From Magnaporthiopsis rhizophila (taxonomy: Eukaryota > Ascomycota > Sordariomycetes > Magnaporthales > Magnaporthaceae), in contig PYSS01000041.1 of the NCBI GenBank assembly GCA_003049465.1, positions 1-64,000 on the forward strand: a stretch of 64,000 nucleotides of DNA. The letters are read 5' to 3'. A model generated the notes under the pieces. It had not been told where the DNA came from. It searched no databases and worked only from the letters and a program-made list of their open reading frames with translations. Below, piece by piece: positions 1-10,113 of this stretch; positions within the stretch are counted from its first letter, which is position 1; each line of letters begins with the position of its first letter. The translations under genes and the position numbers were made by a program.

Positions 1-10
1 GAATATCCCT

Positions 11-105
11 ACAGAGGCAATGCTAGGTATGGACCCAGAGTATCGTTTATGCCTCGTTCCTAAAGATGAGTCTAGTCGAGCCGCCGAGAAGCGACAGGAC
101 CCGGC
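11..105 (+). repeat. left copy of imperfect direct repeat flanking the HET gene
   Basis: A stretch of about 95 bp beginning ACAGAGGCAATG and ending near AAGCGACAGGAC resembles positions 3383-3478 in the same orientation. Shared blocks include CTAGGTATG, TTTATGCCTC and AAGCGACAGGA. By eye the two are roughly three-quarters identical with a few small indels. Together they bracket the HET gene. Confidence 0.6.
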
Positions 106-1253
106 GCAAGGCCTTGAACACTATCCAGAGGGCAGAGATGCCGGACGCGTTGTCGTCTAAGCGAAGCCGCGGCGGCCAGAGCCGCCTCCATTGTGGCTGA
201 TGCGTATCAGGAACAAGCTCAGATAATAGGGCGAGTTGAGTGCAGCCATTGGGAGATTCTTGGAATGAGGAGGTATTATGCCCGATCTACGCATTCACAC
301 AAAATAAACCTGACAGATCTACGCATTTAATCACAACCCAGTGGCTGCCGGTTTCCCCCGTTCGCCTTTCCTCCCTCGATTCCCCTGACCCTTGTCCGCA
401 AGGCCATCCGATGTGGACTCGGGGCCGCTGTATGCAATATCTCCATCGCGGGCCGAACCGATCATACTCGGCAATCACAAGGGTGGGGATTCTGGGCCTG
501 GCCATTGCTGCCACCCTCAGGACTCGCATCCGTTCTGCCAGACGAATAAGGCTGCGAACGCTGGGTTCCGCCCCTGGGCGCTCCGCAGCTTCCCGCAGAA
601 CAGCGACATCATCATCGTCACCATTCAAGGGCCGGTCCAGCAAGACCTGTCGTCGTCGTCGGCGGCGGCGGCGGCGCCCACCTGGATGCGGTCAACCCGA
701 ACCGAACCCCGCACTCGCGAGCGCCCCCTGGAGCTGGGTATGTGGCTTTCTATTAAGCACACATTCATTCTCTGGTATTGCATTTCCACAGCACCGCTCA
801 GATTCATAGACCGGGGAACTTGAACTCGACCTGTCGAAGGCTGTGCTCGGTCAAAATGGCCCTGCTCGTGTTGTGGACAGAGGACGCGGATGACCCTGCT
901 TGGTACATGTTCGTTCATGTCCAATAAACAGCCGCATTCCTACCTTGCCCGATGGTTGGCTCCAGCCGGATGTGCCTCGCCCAATGTTTTCCTCTAGGTC
1001 CATTCGAGGGGTTCGTCACAGTGCACGAGGCCGGCCGCGGGGCTTTGCTGCCTAAGCCCGCAGATATGCACAATTGCCCAGCTTGTTGAGACCTTCCTTG
1101 CCTCCTTCCTTCCTTGAGATATGATTCCTTTTCAATCTCTTCTTTCCCCTCACGCGCCGCCCCTCTTTCCCTTGGCACCTTCTCCCAAAAAAAAAAAAAA
1201 AAAAAAAAAAAACTCACCCTCACTCCCGATCGAACTTTTGCTGCAGTTACACC
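106..1253. other. intergenic / HET gene upstream region
   Basis: No convincing gene was found. Short open frames here are low-complexity and lack domain character. The region ends in a pyrimidine-rich stretch and a 26-nt A run (1187-1212) about 40 bp before the HET start codon, probably 5' untranslated sequence or core promoter. Confidence 0.6.
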
Positions 1254-3215
1254 ATGGAGTCCTTCCAGGGGACAAATATCACCTACCAGCCTCTGGAAGG
1301 CAACGAGATCCGCCTGGTTAAGCTCAAGCCGACAACGGATGGCGGAAACGACCAGAAGATCGAAGTCGAGCTATTTCATGCGCCCCTAGACGACACCACA
1401 AAATTCTATGCCCTCTCCTACGTCTGGGGCGACGCCACCAAAACCCGTAACGTTCTGCTCGACGGCAAAGACTTCCCAGTGACGCTCAGCCTATGGAACG
1501 CGCTTTACCACATCCGAGCACGCCCCGGCTCCCGGCCGCTCGGCTACGAGGAGGGTGTAAGCGACACCTGGCTCGACGTCACGGCGTCGTTGTGGATAGA
1601 TGCCATCTGCATCAACCAGACGTCCTTGGCGGAACGGTCCGAGCAGGTCCCGCGTATGAGCGACATCTACTCGAACGCGTCCAGGGTCATCGTGTGGCCG
1701 CCGACTCCCATGCCGGGTGAACGGCTTTACGAAGGGTTTGTTTTCTGGGCGGCAAGCATTGCCACTCTCGCACGGATAATATGGCCCTCGCGGGGTCTGA
1801 CCGGATACCTAAACAATGCCCCGGACGGCCCGGACGAGGTGTTGGTCAATCGCCTCTCGAGCGAGGCCCCGGAAACCGTGCAGTTTTTGGGCATCGTCAA
1901 GGAGCTGCTTGTCGCGTCGGTTTTGGCACACTCCAGGCGGCTGTGGACTACCCAAGAAGTTGTCCTGGCAAGCACCGAACCTCTGTTCTTGCTGGGGTTT
2001 CACGATGTTAATGCCTTCCATCTCGACGCCCTCAGGGTCCGGCTTAGGAACTTGTGCCTCCAACCAAACTATTACGAGAAACTTGATGATAAGAGCATAG
2101 AGCTAGGCCTCGGCTACGACCCCCTCTTGCACGCTCTCATGACTCGTTTTATTTTCAAGGTGGAAATGGAAATGTACGACTCCCCGAACGACGCCGGATC
2201 GAGCTGCGTTGCTGCACATGGAACCGATCGCAATCTTCAACGCTTCGCGGCCCGGCTGTTCCGCATGCTCCAGCGCTTTTGCGGAATGCGGGAGTCGCAC
2301 GACCCCCGGGACCGCATCTACAGCATGTTGGGCATGGCGAAACTCCCCGTGCCGCCGCCGCCCGACCTCCGACCGGATTATGAATGCCCCTTCGCCGAGG
2401 TCGCGTTCAGCTACGCCAAGTTTCTCGTCCGGTATATCGACCACCTTGGGCTTTTGGGTTTCGGCGTCGGCTTTTTGGAGGGATACCCGTCCTGGGTGCC
2501 AGCATTCAACATCCCGCAACCTGCACCGCCCCAAACGGAAAGCATCGCGAAGCTGTCTGTTGACGGGCGGTGCCTGACGGCGAGAGGCTCGGAACTCGCC
2601 CATGTTCTTGCCGTGTTCCTCCCTACCTCGGACCCTGCCGTCCCGGCCAACCCTTGGGCCCAACTCGGCAACGATGGCCTGCATGCCGTCTTCGCTCACT
2701 GGTCTGAATTCCTTAACACCCTTATCCGCTCGTCGGCCAACCTGCGTCGCGAGCCGCCACAAGCAGTTCTCCGAAAATGGCTCGAAATTCTCTCGGGAGC
2801 GACGCACATGTTCCCGCCCCACACTGTCGACAAAATAATGTCGGCAGTGGACGTTTTCGACTTCCAGTCTGGCCCTTCGACCCCAAACAAACCCGCTCAA
2901 GCTGCCGGCATGGCCATTCGGAATATTCTTCAAGACTATGTTCATGTTCTGGCGGAGGACGGATCCCTTTTCGCCTTTCAAAAGCGTTGCGAGACCAAGG
3001 TTACTACTATTACTACGTTACCCAGGGAAGGGGATTTGGCATGCGCCCTCAGGGGCACAGTCAGTTACTCGATGTTGCGCAAGATTGAGGAAAGCAGTTC
3101 TCCGGACGACTTCCGAATCTTGGGTGCCGGCTACATGCAGCTTTATCCAGACTTCCCCGAGGTGAACGAGGAGTTCTTCTCAGGGAGGGCCGAGAGGGAT
3201 TTTAATCTTTGGTAA
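1254..3215 (+). CDS. HET-domain (heterokaryon incompatibility) protein
   Basis: A single uninterrupted frame of 653 residues. Residues ~51-190 match the HET domain (PF06985): FYALSYVWGD at its start, then LWIDAICINQ, then a segment reading YSNASRVIVW. Downstream pieces usual in these proteins are also visible: RRLWTTQEVVLAS and DPRDRIYSMLGM. HET proteins act in allorecognition and trigger cell death when incompatible hyphae fuse; whether this one does is not shown by sequence. The C-terminal half has no domain I recognise. The ATG lies 41 bp after a 26-nt A run. The frame is intact. The gene sits between two imperfect direct repeats and converges with the unknown gene at 3533, which suggests it may be a mobile or duplicated insertion. 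The protein class is secure; the incompatibility role is inferred. Confidence 0.9.
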   Translation: MESFQGTNITYQPLEGNEIRLVKLKPTTDGGNDQKIEVELFHAPLDDTTKFYALSYVWGDATKTRNVLLDGKDFPVTLSLWNALYHIRARPGSRPLGYEEGVSDTWLDVTASLWIDAICINQTSLAERSEQVPRMSDIYSNASRVIVWPPTPMPGERLYEGFVFWAASIATLARIIWPSRGLTGYLNNAPDGPDEVLVNRLSSEAPETVQFLGIVKELLVASVLAHSRRLWTTQEVVLASTEPLFLLGFHDVNAFHLDALRVRLRNLCLQPNYYEKLDDKSIELGLGYDPLLHALMTRFIFKVEMEMYDSPNDAGSSCVAAHGTDRNLQRFAARLFRMLQRFCGMRESHDPRDRIYSMLGMAKLPVPPPPDLRPDYECPFAEVAFSYAKFLVRYIDHLGLLGFGVGFLEGYPSWVPAFNIPQPAPPQTESIAKLSVDGRCLTARGSELAHVLAVFLPTSDPAVPANPWAQLGNDGLHAVFAHWSEFLNTLIRSSANLRREPPQAVLRKWLEILSGATHMFPPHTVDKIMSAVDVFDFQSGPSTPNKPAQAAGMAIRNILQDYVHVLAEDGSLFAFQKRCETKVTTITTLPREGDLACALRGTVSYSMLRKIEESSSPDDFRILGAGYMQLYPDFPEVNEEFFSGRAERDFNLW

Positions 3216-3532
3216 TTATTTTGCCGCGCCGGGGGCGGCCGCTTAAAATGTCGGTTTTTTATATCGCGTCCATAGCACCTAGGTTGTCTTCACGGAACAG
3301 TGTGAGCAGTCAATACGTCTGCCATTGATCATGTAGCCACGATGTCAGCCCTTTCAGGCGACTACTAGCATAAAATCCGACCACAGAAGCAATGCGCTAG
3401 GTATGACCCGGAGTACTATTTATGCCTCCTTACTCCAGACCGTCCAGTCGAGGCGTCGATAAAGCGACAGGACTCGGAGAGAAAAGCATGCGTTATCAAT
3501 ACTTCGTTTTTCCCCCCGGTTGCCCTTGCCCC
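3216..3532. other. convergent 3' intergenic region
   Basis: This 317-bp gap between two convergent stop codons holds the 3' flanks of both genes and the right copy of the direct repeat. No other feature is visible. Confidence 0.6.
3383..3478 (+). repeat. right copy of imperfect direct repeat flanking the HET gene
   Basis: Partner of the repeat at 11-105, in the same orientation. It lies 55-150 bp beyond the stop codon of the minus-strand gene, so it probably belongs to that gene's 3' untranslated region. The left copy could therefore be a duplicated fragment of it. Confidence 0.6.
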
Positions 3533-5448
3533 TCAAGTACCATCCATCTTCATATCGACGTCGTCGCCCTTGCGCATGAGGTACGCCATCATGACCCAGA
3601 TCAGCTTCATGGCCGCGATGCGGTTGTCCGGGAGGAAGAAGTCGAACCAGCGGCTGCGAAAGACCTCGAGCTTGCCCCAGCTCCTGCCACCGTCGCTACC
3701 CCGCTCGTCGGGCTCTCCTTCGAGCACCCGGAGCAGGCGCAGGGGCACGCGCACGCGCAGTATGGAAATGTGGTGGAACACGGCGCTGACGACAAATATG
3801 TCGTCGTAGTCGGCTCCCGGCTCACGACCGATGGCGCTGTACCGCACCTTTTTGTCCCAAGACGACGAAGGCGGCCGCACCATGCGGTAGTTGTCGTAGA
3901 TGGCCAGCGTCGTCCGCCGAGCCTTTGACCGTTGCGGACGGCTCGACAGCGACGGCACCGGATGGTGCTGCGGGCTCTTGCGCCGAGCGAAGACCGACGC
4001 AGGTAGGACGGCGGTGTCGCCTGGAGGCGGCACGGTGGGCGGGTCACTGCCTTCGGAAGGCGTCGTCGCCGGCTCGACAGCCTCATCGCCGGGGTCAGCA
4101 GCAGTAGTGGCCAGTATCGATGCCACCGCAGGGCTGGCGCGGAGACGGATGGTGGTGCTGGTGGAGCTAGTGCTGGTGGTGGTCGAAGTAGCCGAGTTCG
4201 AGTCGACCTCGCGCCCGATGGGCCCTCCCTCGCCGCCGCCCCAGCGCCGCCGCGTGGTCCACCAGGCACCCAAGCCCACGCGTCTCTCAGCACGGCCCTC
4301 CCGCGCGCGGTGCTGGGCCGTCAACAGCGCCGCCACGATCTCTCGAGCCATGTCCATGACGGACTCCTTGTCGCTGCTGCCATTGGACGAGTCGGAAGAA
4401 TCTCGGGGGCTGAAGCTGGTCGTGTGCCGCGCCGAGACGGCAGCGAGCGGGCCGTCGACGATTCCGGCTCTCGCCTCCTCGCGCGTGGTTGGCATGCGAA
4501 AGACAAACTGGCAGGCCGAGCCGAAATAGCTGCTCCGGCCTGGAATCGCGGGCGGCGTGGTGGAGCCCGCGTCCGGATTGGCGGCAGGCGGGGCGCTCGG
4601 CTCGCTTGGACTGCTGGAGGCCGTGGTAGCCGTGGTGGCCGCGGTGGCCGAGCCTGGCACGGCTGCAGGCACCTCGTCTGGCGCCGGCGCGGGGAGCGTG
4701 GGCAAGTTGAGGTACAGCCGCGGCTCAACTCTCGAACCGTTCACATTGCAACCAAAGTCGTAGGCGACCAGCTTGACAAAGGCGTTTACAAGGTTGACGC
4801 GGACCTCAGGGGGCATTGCAGATCCGGCACCAGTGCGGAAGTACCTGGCCCCGACGGGCTCAGCGGCGTCACCGCAAGAACCATCAGGATTGTGTTCTTT
4901 GGTCGCCTTGGATTCAGATTCAGGAGGGCTCGACGTGTCGTCCCAGTAGCTGGCGCAGGTCTCCAGGAGGCGGAAGAACTCGTACGAGTTTCCCAGGCGT
5001 GCCTGCGGCTGGCCCGGGCCGTAATTCACACGGCGTACCGTCATGAAGGCGGCCTCGTTGGGGTGTCTCAGTTCCCTGATGCGCTCGTGATAGACCTGGA
5101 CGCCTGGGGACATGTTGCCGTTGTTGAGGCGCACTCTTGTGGACTGGTTGGAGTCGCAAGCCTCTGTGAAGGACAGCTTATCCCAGGCCGCGAAATCGGG
5201 AACTACAGCCGGGTCCGGGACGAGGACGTCGAGGTCGACGTCAGGAGTCACGTGGACGCCCAGGGCTTGGAAGTGCCTGTCATCCACCTCGGTCGGGCGG
5301 ATGATGGTCTGCAGCAGTGCTATCAGGGGCGTTGTGGTGCCGCCGCCGCCGTCATGATCGTCGATCACGCGCGGGCAGTAGCCGGGGAGGTTGACTGGCG
5401 TGGGAGGCGGGACATCCTGGGGCCGCCTAGCAGGCGGGGGAACAGGAG
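3533..5448 (-). CDS. hypothetical protein, start unresolved
   Basis: I do not recognise a family. The frame is open for over 600 codons. A well-structured N-terminal third contains segments such as DKLSFTEACDSN, VNYGPGQPQARLG and FFRLLETCASYW. A Ser/Thr/Pro/Ala-rich middle follows. A folded C-terminal part contains YDDIFVVSAVFHH and FRSRWFDFFLPDNRIAAMK. This pattern looks like a real protein, not chance. There is no usable ATG at the 5' end: the first methionines are internal, and the frame stays open upstream to an in-frame TGA near 5560. A small first exon at 6059-6086 (MFSAIAYGF, donor GTGAGT) joined to an acceptor at 5449 would keep phase 1, but needs a ~610-nt intron. The high coordinate given is that acceptor. 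The open frame is convincing; the gene model is not. Confidence 0.55.
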
Positions 5449-6770
5449 CTTGAGTGCCACCTTGGGCGTCAGTAACGAGGTACGAGGCACAACGGCCGGA
5501 CCGGCGAGGATCCGGGGCGTGGAAGGCAAAGGAAGAATGCAGGAAGACGGCCGAGGCCGATCAGACAGGAACCCTAGGGCCGGCCAATCATGTCGAGCCA
5601 GCAACTAGCCAACAACCAATCCGCATTCGCACAGGAAAACGGGGCTGACCGGGAGGGGAACACGCATTCACATTCTCGCCCAGGATCATGACAGAGGCAA
5701 CGACTGTATCGGCAGGAAGACGGGCAGGCAGATGGCGTGACAGAGTGGATGACAGCGCCGATATGCAGACAATGCAGACAGCCGGATGCTCGATCCGTGA
5801 GCACGTTTCCTGCCGCTTGGCTTGGCTGAAACGGGTACGATGGGTTCGGCTCGGAGTCGGCCAGACAGATCAGAGATATCGGAAGAGCCCAAAGAGGAGG
5901 AGAAAAGCCAAAGCCAACATAAACTCGAAGGGATCCAGATGTGTGTTGGTGCATGGGTGCGTGCGTCGTGCTAATGCTACCAAAGCGTCCGTGCTCTTGG
6001 GTCGTCTTGACAGACTGGCTGGGCATGCACAAACATGGAAGAGAGCGGCACAACTCACCAAAGCCGTACGCTATCGCGCTGAACATGCTGGCAGGGGAAG
6101 CAGAGCTGACAAGGCGCTTGAGGTAGCCGTCAAGGGGAAGAGGCCGGCGGGGTCGTGGCGACAGGCGGGGTCGGGGTCTGTGACTAGGTAGGTAGAGAGA
6201 GCGTGAGAGACGGATAGAGCGTGCTGTGAAGGGAGCCAGGGAAACGGGGCGGCGTCACGTTGTCCGTTGTCGCTGCTGGTGGTGCACTCGAGCTTCTGTC
6301 GACTCTCAATGGCTGGGACTGGCTTCCCCTCAGACCTGGAACTGCCAACCGTGCGTAGGTTCCCCGTCCCGAGGGATGGCGTCGAGCAAAGATGGAACGG
6401 CGTCCTCGATGCAGCCCAGAAATCAAGGCTGCCGACCCAAGGGGAGGGGAAGGCGCCCACCTTCCAGCTGGTGGTGGAGCCCAATGCTTTGGGCCGAAGC
6501 CAAAAAATACCTAGCGTCATGCGGCTGCCACTGTTGATCAGCGTGAACAGCACAGAGCTCCACTTTGGACTTCGCTCTGTTGAACACAAACTTGCTTTCA
6601 TTCCCCTCATTTTTTGGCCCGGCGACGTGGTAACAAATTCACAACCAAGATTGCTTGCTTTGCTCTCAATTTTCCCCTTTCCTGCAGCCCAATGCAGAAG
6701 CATAATGTCTCGTGTCTGTGCGCTGCTTGCCATGCCTAGGTATCCTCCTTGTCGCCTCCCCGCAAAAAGG

Positions 6771-6807
<37 letters not shown>

Positions 6808-9800
6808 NAAAAAAAAAAAAAAAAAAACGAAGACACTCCACTCCGGCTCGGCTCCCTATTTTGAGGCACTGATTCGCATTTAATCCGCGTCTTCACCCAA
6901 GCGGGAACAAGAAAAGCGAGTATTGCGATGTAACGGCCGTCGGCTCTCTACCCCGGCCCAGGTCGTTGGGGAAAAAGACCCGAGAGCCGATGGGCCCATT
7001 GGCCCATACCAAGCAACAGACCGCCTACGATCGGGATTTACCCGTGTTTGATACGGACGGGTCCTGTCTGTGCATGTGCGCCCAGTCTCCTCTCAGCCGT
7101 GCGCGGCGCGCGTGGCAGGCCAGCAAACGTTTCCCAAGAGAGCGCAAAAAACAATGGCAGCATGGAGCCTATGGACAGGTCCCAGGGGCCCGGTGACACC
7201 GACTCGAGCCCCGTATCTGCGCCTCGGCCCCCTTTTGCCTCCATCCATGGCCAAGCCACACGCCCCGCTCTCGCTCCCTTTCACCAGTTTGACGCCATCT
7301 TACCTGGGTAAACGTATACTCGGATGAAATGCACAACCTCACAGGCTGCCAAATCGAGCAGACAAGTCAGCTGTCGGCCGGGCATGCAGGGGACGGAGTC
7401 AGCCCTTCACGAGCTGCGTCTAAGAAAGGAAGAAAAAGATACATGCGGAAGAGCAGATCAATCTTACTCGACAGCCGATGCCCAGGGGTGGCGGCGGCGG
7501 TGACCCATGTCTGGTGCCCTGGCAGACTTCACGCCTTGTGTTTCTCCAGGAAACAGGAAGTGGAACCAACCAAAAAGTGCTACCGTCGCGCACGCCAATC
7601 GGAGCCCTGTGACCAAAAGGTCCTTCTAGAATGGGGTTATTTCCATCCAAGATCCTACGTCTCAGGGAGGCGGGATCCGACAAGGAGCAGGTCGGGAATA
7701 TGGCGCAGCCTTGGGAACCGTGCCGATACATCTAGACACATATGGACGTAGCAAAAGCCATCACCTGCATACCGATACGCACATATTGTGCGAGGTGGAT
7801 TTCATCTGTCTTATCGCGACGGCGGTGTACATATGTGGTTGCTACACTGCCCGTCGCCAGGCCGTGCGCAGAGTTTATCGAGGGCGCAAGGCCTGACGTG
7901 ATGCCGATGATCCCCTCGCCATGTGGGTTCTCCATCATCTGGGAGGCATTGCAAAATTTTGGAAGGCTGAGTCGGCCAGCTTGACGCTTCTCTTGATTGG
8001 ACGGGAGAGCGAGGAAACAGCCGATGAGTTGCAAGCCGGTCTCCGCCGGCGCCGATGGCCAGATAGCACTGATGGCACAGTCGTAGGTGGAGGTCGAGCA
8101 TGCTAGCAATAGGCAGGGCAGGGCTCACGACGAGCCAGGGAGGGCCCAAGGCCGCCGGGATCATCCTCCACGCTTGGACCGGCCAGACCCGCAGTGCGAC
8201 GCCACTGTTTATTCCGACCGCTTGTTCCACCAATGCCCGTCTCGAGCTTGAAAAAACAGATGAGGGCATCGAATGGAAATACGACGGGGGCACTCAAGAT
8301 ACGATGTACGACGGCTGCCAAGTAGTCGTGCGTGCAGCATGGCTTGTAGGGAAGGCACGTCGACATCTCGTTATACCTTACTATTAAAGTTAGAAAGCTT
8401 AGATGGCGCACGCCGCAAAATCGCAGCCAACGAAACCAAACACGGATCCAAAACGTGCGTCATAAACCTGAGGTGCAGGCAGGCGGCGCAGCCCGATGTA
8501 TGGAGGAAGGCTGGTTCACGTTCACACATATCAGCAGCCACGGGCAAGGCAGCCGCGGAGAAACTGCCTCACCCTAGCCTGATGATGGGATGGCCCGCCC
8601 GAAGATTGAGAAAAGGGCGGCACGCATCGCCTCCCCGTCCGATCTTCGCGGCGCAGGGCAGGCATGCTCATGGGAGGCTATCCCGCTCGTGCCTGTCGGG
8701 CGTCTTGTGTGCGTCCCAAAGAGGTTGTGATGGAGATTCCAGACTTTCTTTTATTGGGATGGACGTCGTCTCGTTGCAGCCGACAACTAGCCGACGGCTA
8801 GCGAGAGAGAGTCAGAGACAATAATAGGAAAAGGGGGGTGCCGGCGCAAGGGATGGGGAAAAGTTGAGGGTGGGGGCGAGGCTGTGGCGGCGAGTCGATG
8901 GGCAACACAGACTACAAAAGTCCTAAATATATACCTATTCATCCATAACCCCACACAGGATGTGAATATCAATCAATTGTCGGCCATTCTGTCAAAGCAA
9001 ACACGTCGTGATGCGCCCGACGCAAAAGCACAAAAGAGGCGAAAGCCATGCATCGTCGGCGAAAGGGCTGCAGCACGGCTGGCCAAGGGGTTTGGTGGTT
9101 GGGAAGTTCGTGCCTCAGATTTGTCGCAGGACAAGGGCGGCCGGCGCCCGGTGAGCCCCATGCCCCACCCGAGCGCATGGGTTGGGCGCCCAGTTGGGGA
9201 AGAAGTGGGGTCGCACATCGCCTCAGATGCGGCTCTCCAACCGCGCTACTGCACAGTCGGTCCCCACACAGGCCCCCCCCCCGCTCTGCTGGCATCCCGA
9301 CGTGCTGTGAGGTATGAGCCAGCTTGGCGTGGCCCCACAGCCAATCAGCGCCGCTTGTCGCCTCCCATCAAACAACGATCAGGCCCCCTCCACCAACGCT
9401 GTTCAAGTCTCAATGCCCGTGCCCCCACCACCACCTCGCTCGGCACCCATCGCCGGCCGGGACCCCTGGCCGAGGGGCTGCCCCTGGTCGGGTCATCGAC
9501 TGTTGAAAGGACATGGAGAAGCAGCCTGTCGGGACCTGCCAACTCTGGGCGAACGGCCGGGCCAGGGTCTTTGCCATGTCGCTTGCTCGCCCTTCCACCC
9601 ACCCCTACCCTACTCCTCCCCGCTCGCTCGCCCACATCCATCTTCCCTCTATCTCCCTTTCCCACCCCTAGGCTACGGATTCGTGATCTAGTCCTCTATT
9701 CTTCCGCATCAAACTCGGCCCATTCAATTCTCTGCGGCTAAAGGCAGCGAAGAAACATTGCTTCATCGTCTGCCTGCTGCCGCTCCCCTCGCATTATATT

Positions 9801-10113
9801 CATGATCGCGATATGATTTGACTGGCCCCAGAGGCCCCTTTTTTCCTTTCTCTTCTTCTCTTCCTCTTCTGGCAAGCATTCTCGCGCAGTTTTTTTTTTT
9901 TTTTTCCCTTTCCTGTTGTTTTGCGCAACCCTTCGTTTCCACACAAGGGCGACTGGAATCGCCAGAACAAAGCAACACCTTCTTTCAACGCGCGGCGTCT
10001 GAGGACAGAGACGACCGATTTACACACGATTCGATTCTTCCGAGCACTCGACCGAATTACACACTCGACCGTTCGAACATTCGACCCGACTCCTGGACGG
10101 CCACCAGGCCAAC
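5449..10113. other. long intergenic region
   Basis: About 4.7 kb without a supportable gene, apart from a possible upstream exon of the minus-strand gene at 6059-6086. It contains a 57-nt A tract with one N (6771-6827). The last ~500 bp, rich in pyrimidine runs and short upstream ATGs, look like the promoter and leader of the gene at 10114. Confidence 0.6.
6771..6827. repeat. long poly(A) tract with an N
   Basis: An uninterrupted A run except for a single N at 6808. The N suggests that the assembler or base caller could not resolve the homopolymer, so its true length is uncertain. Confidence 0.9.

Noticed and set aside
2103..2981. 292-codon minus-strand open frame antisense to the HET gene
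   Set aside because: It is a reverse-strand shadow of a clearly coding GC-rich gene.
3533..5368. GTG at 5368 as start codon of the unknown gene
   Set aside because: GTG initiation is not expected in a fungal nuclear gene, and the frame continues open upstream.
4310..5608. 432-codon plus-strand open frame
   Set aside because: It is antisense to the better-structured minus-strand frame at 3533-5448 and consists of Arg/Gly/Val-rich shadow sequence.
8884..9741. 285-codon open frame on the plus strand
   Set aside because: Composition is irregular, with no domain, no good start context and no splice structure. It lies in the leader/promoter of the gene at 10114.
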